A DNA stretch of 64,000 nucleotides, from positions 1-64,000 of the forward strand of contig NZ_JAGIYY010000009.1 in NCBI RefSeq assembly GCF_017813335.1, read 5' to 3'. The notes under the pieces are model-generated. The model was given only the letters and a program-made list of their open reading frames with translations, had not been told where the DNA came from and searched no databases. Below, one piece after another: positions 60,440 to 64,000 of this stretch; positions within the stretch are counted from its first letter, which is position 1; each line of letters opens with the position of its first letter. The stretch comes from Tianweitania sediminis (GTDB taxonomy: Bacteria; Pseudomonadota; Alphaproteobacteria; Rhizobiales; Rhizobiaceae). The translations under genes were made by a program, and so were the position numbers.

Positions 60440-61273
60440 ATGCGGTGTTGGCCGGTTGCGCGATCGGGAGTGACAAAGCTTTTCGCAGCCTTCGCTGCCG
60501 GGATCTTTTCGTGTTTCCCGGTTGCTGCGGCAGAACCCGTGGATGTCGAACTGGTTCTGGCCGTGGATGTCTCGTTGTCCATGTCGCCGATGGAACTCGA
60601 CATCCAGCGTCGCGGCTATGTGGAAGCGCTGACTCACGACGCTGTGCTGCAGGCGATCCGCGATGGCGTGCACGGCCGCATTGCCGTCACCTATTTCGAG
60701 TGGGCGGGCGACACCACGCAACGCGTGATCGTTCCGTGGACGGTGATTGCTTCGAAAGAGGATGCAAGGGCCTTCGTCGCGCGGCTTACAGCGCGCCCGC
60801 CTTACAGCGCGCGCCGCACCTCCATCTCCGGAGCGCTAGCCTTCGCTGCAGATCTTTTTGCGGAAAGCGATTTCAAAGGCTTGAAGCGCGTGATCGACAT
60901 CTCGGGGGATGGGCCGAACAACCAGGGCGTTCCTGTTGTCTCGGTCCGGGATGCGCTAACCGCGGATGGGATCACAATCAACGGCTTACCCTTGATGACC
61001 TCCAGCGGCTTCAGCGGCGGTTTCGACATTGCCAACCTCGACCTCTATTATCGGGAGTGCGTGATCGGCGGGCCGGGTGCCTTTATGGTCCCGGTGAATG
61101 ATTGGACGCAGTTTCCCGAGGCAATTCGGCGCAAGCTGGTTCTGGAACTCGCGGGACGCAGGCCGGAAGGAGGCGACTTGCCCCTGGTGCTGGCCGCAGG
61201 CGAACAGCCTTATGATTGCCTGATCGGCGAAAAGCAGTGGAACAGCCGGCGCTGGAACTGGACCACGCCGTGA
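60440..61273 (+). CDS. Exported von Willebrand factor A protein (DUF1194)
   Basis: A 277-residue protein with a signal peptide (VTKLFAAFAAGIFSCFPVAA, cleavage near residue 30). The VWA domain follows directly: VELVLAVDVSLSMSPMELDI holds the metal-ion-dependent adhesion (MIDAS) motif DVSLS near residue 43, and RVIDISGDGPNNQGVPVVSV near 151 the second metal loop. DUF1194 proteins are common in Rhizobiales, with unknown role; a periplasmic binding or scaffold function is usual for VWA domains. It ends 16 bases from the convergent regulator gene. Confidence 0.88.
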   Translation: MRCWPVARSGVTKLFAAFAAGIFSCFPVAAAEPVDVELVLAVDVSLSMSPMELDIQRRGYVEALTHDAVLQAIRDGVHGRIAVTYFEWAGDTTQRVIVPWTVIASKEDARAFVARLTARPPYSARRTSISGALAFAADLFAESDFKGLKRVIDISGDGPNNQGVPVVSVRDALTADGITINGLPLMTSSGFSGGFDIANLDLYYRECVIGGPGAFMVPVNDWTQFPEAIRRKLVLELAGRRPEGGDLPLVLAAGEQPYDCLIGEKQWNSRRWNWTTP

Positions 61274-61289
61274 CGCCTTTGCCGGCGGT

Positions 61290-62288
61290 TCAAGCCGCCA
61301 GCAACTGCTTGCGATCGGCGCGCTCCTGTTGCGGAGAACGGGCGTAAAGCTCGCGATAGCATTTCGAGAAATGCGACGCCGACACGAACCCGCAGGCCAC
61401 GGCGACTTCCACCACGGGGAGCGACGATTGGATCAAGAGGTGGCGCGCTCGGTCGAGCCGGATCTCGAGGTAATAGCGGGCAGGGGAGCGGCCCATTTCC
61501 TGGCGGAACAGACGCTCGATCTGGCGGCGCGACAGGTCGACGTCGTCGGCGATCTCGATCAGCGACAGAGGCTCCGACAGGTTCGCTTCCATGAGTTCGA
61601 TGATGGAAAGAACCTTGGCATTCTGGACGCCAAGGCGTGCCCGGAGCGGCAAGCGCTGGCGATCCGTCGGGCTGCGTACGCGATCCGTCAGCACCTGCTC
61701 GCAGATGCGGTTGACCAGCGTCTCATCGAAATCGTCGCCGATGAGCTTCAGCATCATGTCCAGCGCGGCTGTTCCGCCCGCGCAAGTATAGATGTTGCCG
61801 TCGACCTCGAAGAGATCGGCGAAAACATTGGCCTTCGGAAACGCTTCGGAGAAGCCCGGCAGGTTTTCCCAGTGAATTGCGCAACGCTTGTTGGCAAGGA
61901 GCCCAGCGGAGGCAAGAACATGAGCGCCGGTGCAAAGCCCACCGATCGCCACGCCGCGATTGTATTCTTCCCGCAGCCAGGCGAAGGCAGACCTGTTCTG
62001 GTAGGTCTCGATGTTGATGCCGCTGCAAACGATCACCATCGATGGACGATCCGGGCCTGCCATCTTCTTGCGCTCGTCTTCGAGCGACGTATCGACGGCG
62101 ATTTCAACGTAGTTCGAGCCGCGCACGGGCTTGCCGTCAGCGCTGGCAAGACGCCACTTATAGGCCTCGTAGCCGAGCATCCGGTTCGCCGACCGCAACG
62201 GCTCAACGGCCGTCGCAAAGGCGATCATCGTAAAATCGGGCACCAGAAAGAAGACAATCGAACGCTTGATCGCCTGTTTTGCCGACAC
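61290..62288 (-). CDS. GlxA-type transcriptional regulator (GATase1-like/AraC)
   Basis: A 332-residue regulator starting at GTG 62288 with GGGAG upstream. The N-terminal DJ-1/PfpI-like domain has FTMIAFATAVEPLRSANRML and VAIGGLCTGAHVLASAGLLA, where Cys is in the usual nucleophile-elbow place. The C-terminal AraC domain has SLIEIADDVDLSRRQIERLF and VVEVAVACGFVSASHFSKCY. Family members such as GbdR control glycine betaine and dimethylglycine catabolism. Its location next to a dimethylglycine-dehydrogenase-like gene supports a similar task here, by inference. Confidence 0.92.
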   Translation of the reverse strand: MSAKQAIKRSIVFFLVPDFTMIAFATAVEPLRSANRMLGYEAYKWRLASADGKPVRGSNYVEIAVDTSLEDERKKMAGPDRPSMVIVCSGINIETYQNRSAFAWLREEYNRGVAIGGLCTGAHVLASAGLLANKRCAIHWENLPGFSEAFPKANVFADLFEVDGNIYTCAGGTAALDMMLKLIGDDFDETLVNRICEQVLTDRVRSPTDRQRLPLRARLGVQNAKVLSIIELMEANLSEPLSLIEIADDVDLSRRQIERLFRQEMGRSPARYYLEIRLDRARHLLIQSSLPVVEVAVACGFVSASHFSKCYRELYARSPQQERADRKQLLAA

Positions 62289-62507
62289 GTAGGTAGTCTC
62301 CCGCAGATGCCGCTAAGTTCCCCCGCAAGTCTCAACGCTTGCTGTGGAGGCCATTAGGGGGCCGTTGTTCCCTCACGTCAACCGCAAAATCATGGCGGAA
62401 CCATGAGCACCACTGATGTGGTCGGCAGATGGACGTCGTGCTTGAAAAGACAAGCGCAACCGCCGCTGCCGAGCGGAATTTACGGTCTTGTTGGAGTGCC
62501 TCGTTGC

Positions 62508-62645
62508 TTAAACGAGGAAGCCAAGCCTCGCGCCGACCATGGCGGCCGTTTGGCCCGGCATGGTGCGGTTGAAGCGTTCGCGCTCCATCACGGTGACCAT
62601 GTTGCGATGACGACGATTGGCGAAGATGCGGCTGATGAGCTTCAT
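62508..62645 (-). CDS. Small basic protein, DUF1127-like
   Basis: A 45-residue minus-strand ORF from ATG 62645: MKLISRIFANRRHRNMVTVM with an Arg-rich middle and a hydrophobic end (MVGARLGFLV). It resembles the short, Arg-rich N-terminal part of DUF1127 proteins found widely in alphaproteobacteria, where some bind RNA or affect phosphate and carbon metabolism. The ribosome site is not strong, and the family match is partial. Confidence 0.45.
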   Translation of the reverse strand: MKLISRIFANRRHRNMVTVMERERFNRTMPGQTAAMVGARLGFLV

Positions 62646-62951
62646 GACACTTGTTCCATGCGTGATTACACGGTGTGCCGTTGCTGACTTTGGTTCGGGC
62701 AGGCCGGCAGGCCGTCGATGCCCTCGATATAGGCATCCGCTGCCTGTTTTGCAGCGGCGAAAGCGAAGTGCGACGCAGCAAATGCGACATGGATCTTGTC
62801 GCGTTCTGGCAACCTCCTTGAAGCCGCTCCTTGAGCCTCCGATCCGCGCCGACAAAGCACGTCAAGCTTGTTGTGCCCCACGAGAGAGGCACTGCCACTA
62901 AGAGAAACCCCGCCGGAGAGGGCGGAGTTTACTTCGACGCGGTGTTCAATC
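62646..62951. other. Stretch with one possible small gene
   Basis: A minus-strand frame (62666-62881) ends with HVAFAASHFAFAAAKQAADA followed by YIEGIDGLPACPNQSQQ, which has good codon character, but its proposed start region is poor. AAGGAGG stands inside the frame without a suitably spaced ATG in it. It may be a small protein with an unusual start or a decayed one. Nothing else stands out. Confidence 0.3.
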
Positions 62952-63110
62952 TCAATACTCTTGGTTGTGCCGGATCTTGATCCGTTCGTTGCGATCCGGC
63001 CATCCGATGTCCTTGCGGATTTCCAAAGGCATCGCGCCGATCAGCCGTTCGGTGCGGGCTTGACGGCGATAGCGCTGGTAGGCGCGAAAAGCTTCTTCAA
63101 AGAAGCGCAT
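62952..63110 (-). CDS. DUF1127 domain protein
   Basis: A 52-residue protein from ATG 63110 to the stop at 62952-62954. It begins MRFFEEAFRAYQRYRRQART and continues LIGAMPLEIRKDIGWPDRNE, the typical DUF1127 layout of a basic amphipathic helix followed by the conserved LxxMPxxxRKDIGWP-like block. Members act as small RNA-binding or regulatory proteins in Rhizobiales and are often in several copies. It is divergent from the LysR gene at 63227, so the two may share a control region. Confidence 0.8.
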   Translation of the reverse strand: MRFFEEAFRAYQRYRRQARTERLIGAMPLEIRKDIGWPDRNERIKIRHNQEY

Positions 63111-63226
63111 TGTCGTTTTCCTTCTTCAATTGAAACCACCATCGGCTTCATGAGATTGACTGTAGAGCGCGGTTGGTGTTCAATCTAACGAATTCACATG
63201 ATGTTTCAGTTCAGGAAATCTGATCG

Positions 63227-64000
63227 ATGAATGCCCCCTTGAACCATCCTCTGCCTTTGCTTGAACTCGATATCCTGCGGACCTTCGTTGCAATCTCTGA
63301 GACAGGCAGCTTCACGCTTGCGGCCAATGCGGTGTTCCGGACACCTTCGGCCGTGTCGATGCAGATCAAGAAGCTGGAAGACATCCTGGGGCGGCAGGTT
63401 TTTAATCGCGACGCCCGCTCGGTCTCGCTCACTGCCGATGGCGAGATGCTGCTTGGCTATGCGCGACGCTTGTTGGCATTGAATCGTGAAGCGATCGCCA
63501 AGTTCGTGATGCCTGACATCAGCGGCGTTGTGAGGCTCGGTTCACCCGACGACTACGGCGAACGTGTGCTGCCGCAGGTCTTGAAGCGCTTTGCCCAGTC
63601 GCATCCCTCCGTTGCGGTGGATGTGACGATCGACATGTCTTCGAACCTGAAGCGGCGCATGGCGGAGCGGCAACTGGACATCACCTTGTTCACCGTGTGC
63701 CGTGACGCACCCGCGGGCGCAGAGATCCTGCTGACCGAGCCGATCATCTGGGGCGGTGCGCGAGGTGGCACCGCGCATCTTCGCGATCCGCTTCCTGTTT
63801 CCTTGTGGGAAGAAGGGTGTGTGTGGCGCGCCGATGCCCTGGACGCGCTGGGGAAGGCCGGCCGCAACTACCGCGTTGCGTATATGAGCGCGCATACGGC
63901 GGGCCAGCGGGCGGCGATCCTATCTGATCTGGCCGTCGCTCCGTTGCCCAAATCGTTCATCGGTGACGAGATCGTTGCGCTCGGCACCAGGGACGGACTG
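63227..64000 (+). CDS. LysR family transcriptional regulator, N-terminal part (runs off the window)
   Basis: 258 residues from ATG 63227, with CAGGAAA eight bases upstream, continuing past the window edge. The helix-turn-helix is LELDILRTFVAISETGSFTL, AANAVFRTPSAVSMQIKKLE and DILGRQVFNRDARSVSLTAD (about residues 11-72). The effector domain follows with VRLGSPDDYGERVLPQVLKR, the LrhA/PecT-like SPDDY wording. The divergent DUF1127 gene is a possible target. Confidence 0.92.
   Translation, partial: MNAPLNHPLPLLELDILRTFVAISETGSFTLAANAVFRTPSAVSMQIKKLEDILGRQVFNRDARSVSLTADGEMLLGYARRLLALNREAIAKFVMPDISGVVRLGSPDDYGERVLPQVLKRFAQSHPSVAVDVTIDMSSNLKRRMAERQLDITLFTVCRDAPAGAEILLTEPIIWGGARGGTAHLRDPLPVSLWEEGCVWRADALDALGKAGRNYRVAYMSAHTAGQRAAILSDLAVAPLPKSFIGDEIVALGTRDGL

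Overview
The base composition, the gene content (DUF1127 mini-proteins, a split TRAP set with a MatB-type ligase, the asnO/ngg/M42 osmolyte trio, GlxA-type AraC regulators) and the dense ATGA-overlapped operons all point to an alphaproteobacterium of the Rhizobiales, most like the Phyllobacteriaceae (Mesorhizobium, Aminobacter, Nitratireductor and relatives). This placement is inferred from gene style; no marker gene fixes the genus.

Positions 1-15,000 form an accessory, partly decayed zone. It opens with the start of a LysE-type exporter. A scrap heap follows: two pieces of GlxA-type regulator, an acyl-CoA dehydrogenase that has lost its normal N-terminus, a frameshifted glycolate-oxidase (GlcD) remnant and a broken IS3-family transposase. 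An intact catabolic block comes next (4.2-13.1 kb): LysR regulator, a clear LysR-type operator, crotonase, CoA-transferase, hotdog thioesterase, a three-gene TRAP transporter, a MatB-like acyl-CoA ligase and an atypical SDR. After a sigma-factor scrap and some doubtful small ORFs, the zone ends at a tRNA-Lys gene whose 3' end faces it.

Positions 15,000-19,500 hold two SDR genes and a string of small hypothetical or membrane proteins. Positions 19,500-38,500 look like one catabolic territory: a GntR regulator, an aminotransferase/split transketolase/Dpp-type ABC operon, a tetronate-type kinase and decarboxylase with a shikimate-dehydrogenase paralogue and a TetR regulator, a polyamine-type ABC importer, and a dimethylformamidase-like hydrolase. 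A near-identical 13-base element (TACAYGATATATC) lies in front of the first operon and between the last two, which suggests shared control.

Positions 38,500-48,200 carry a MarR regulator, the N-acetylglutaminylglutamine (NAGGN) osmoprotectant genes, a TAXI-type TRAP system with a DUF1850 protein, and a tRNA-Ser. Positions 48,400-57,600 hold lipid-linked sugar genes: GtrB and GtrA homologues, then an operon of HAD-UbiA fusion, DprE1-like oxidase, small flippase-like protein, extended SDR and class III aminotransferase. This matches the mycobacterial decaprenyl-phosphoryl-arabinose route in part, with an unexpected aminotransferase. The window closes with a dimethylglycine-dehydrogenase-like enzyme, a von Willebrand (DUF1194) protein, a GlxA-type regulator, DUF1127-like mini-genes and the start of a LysR gene.
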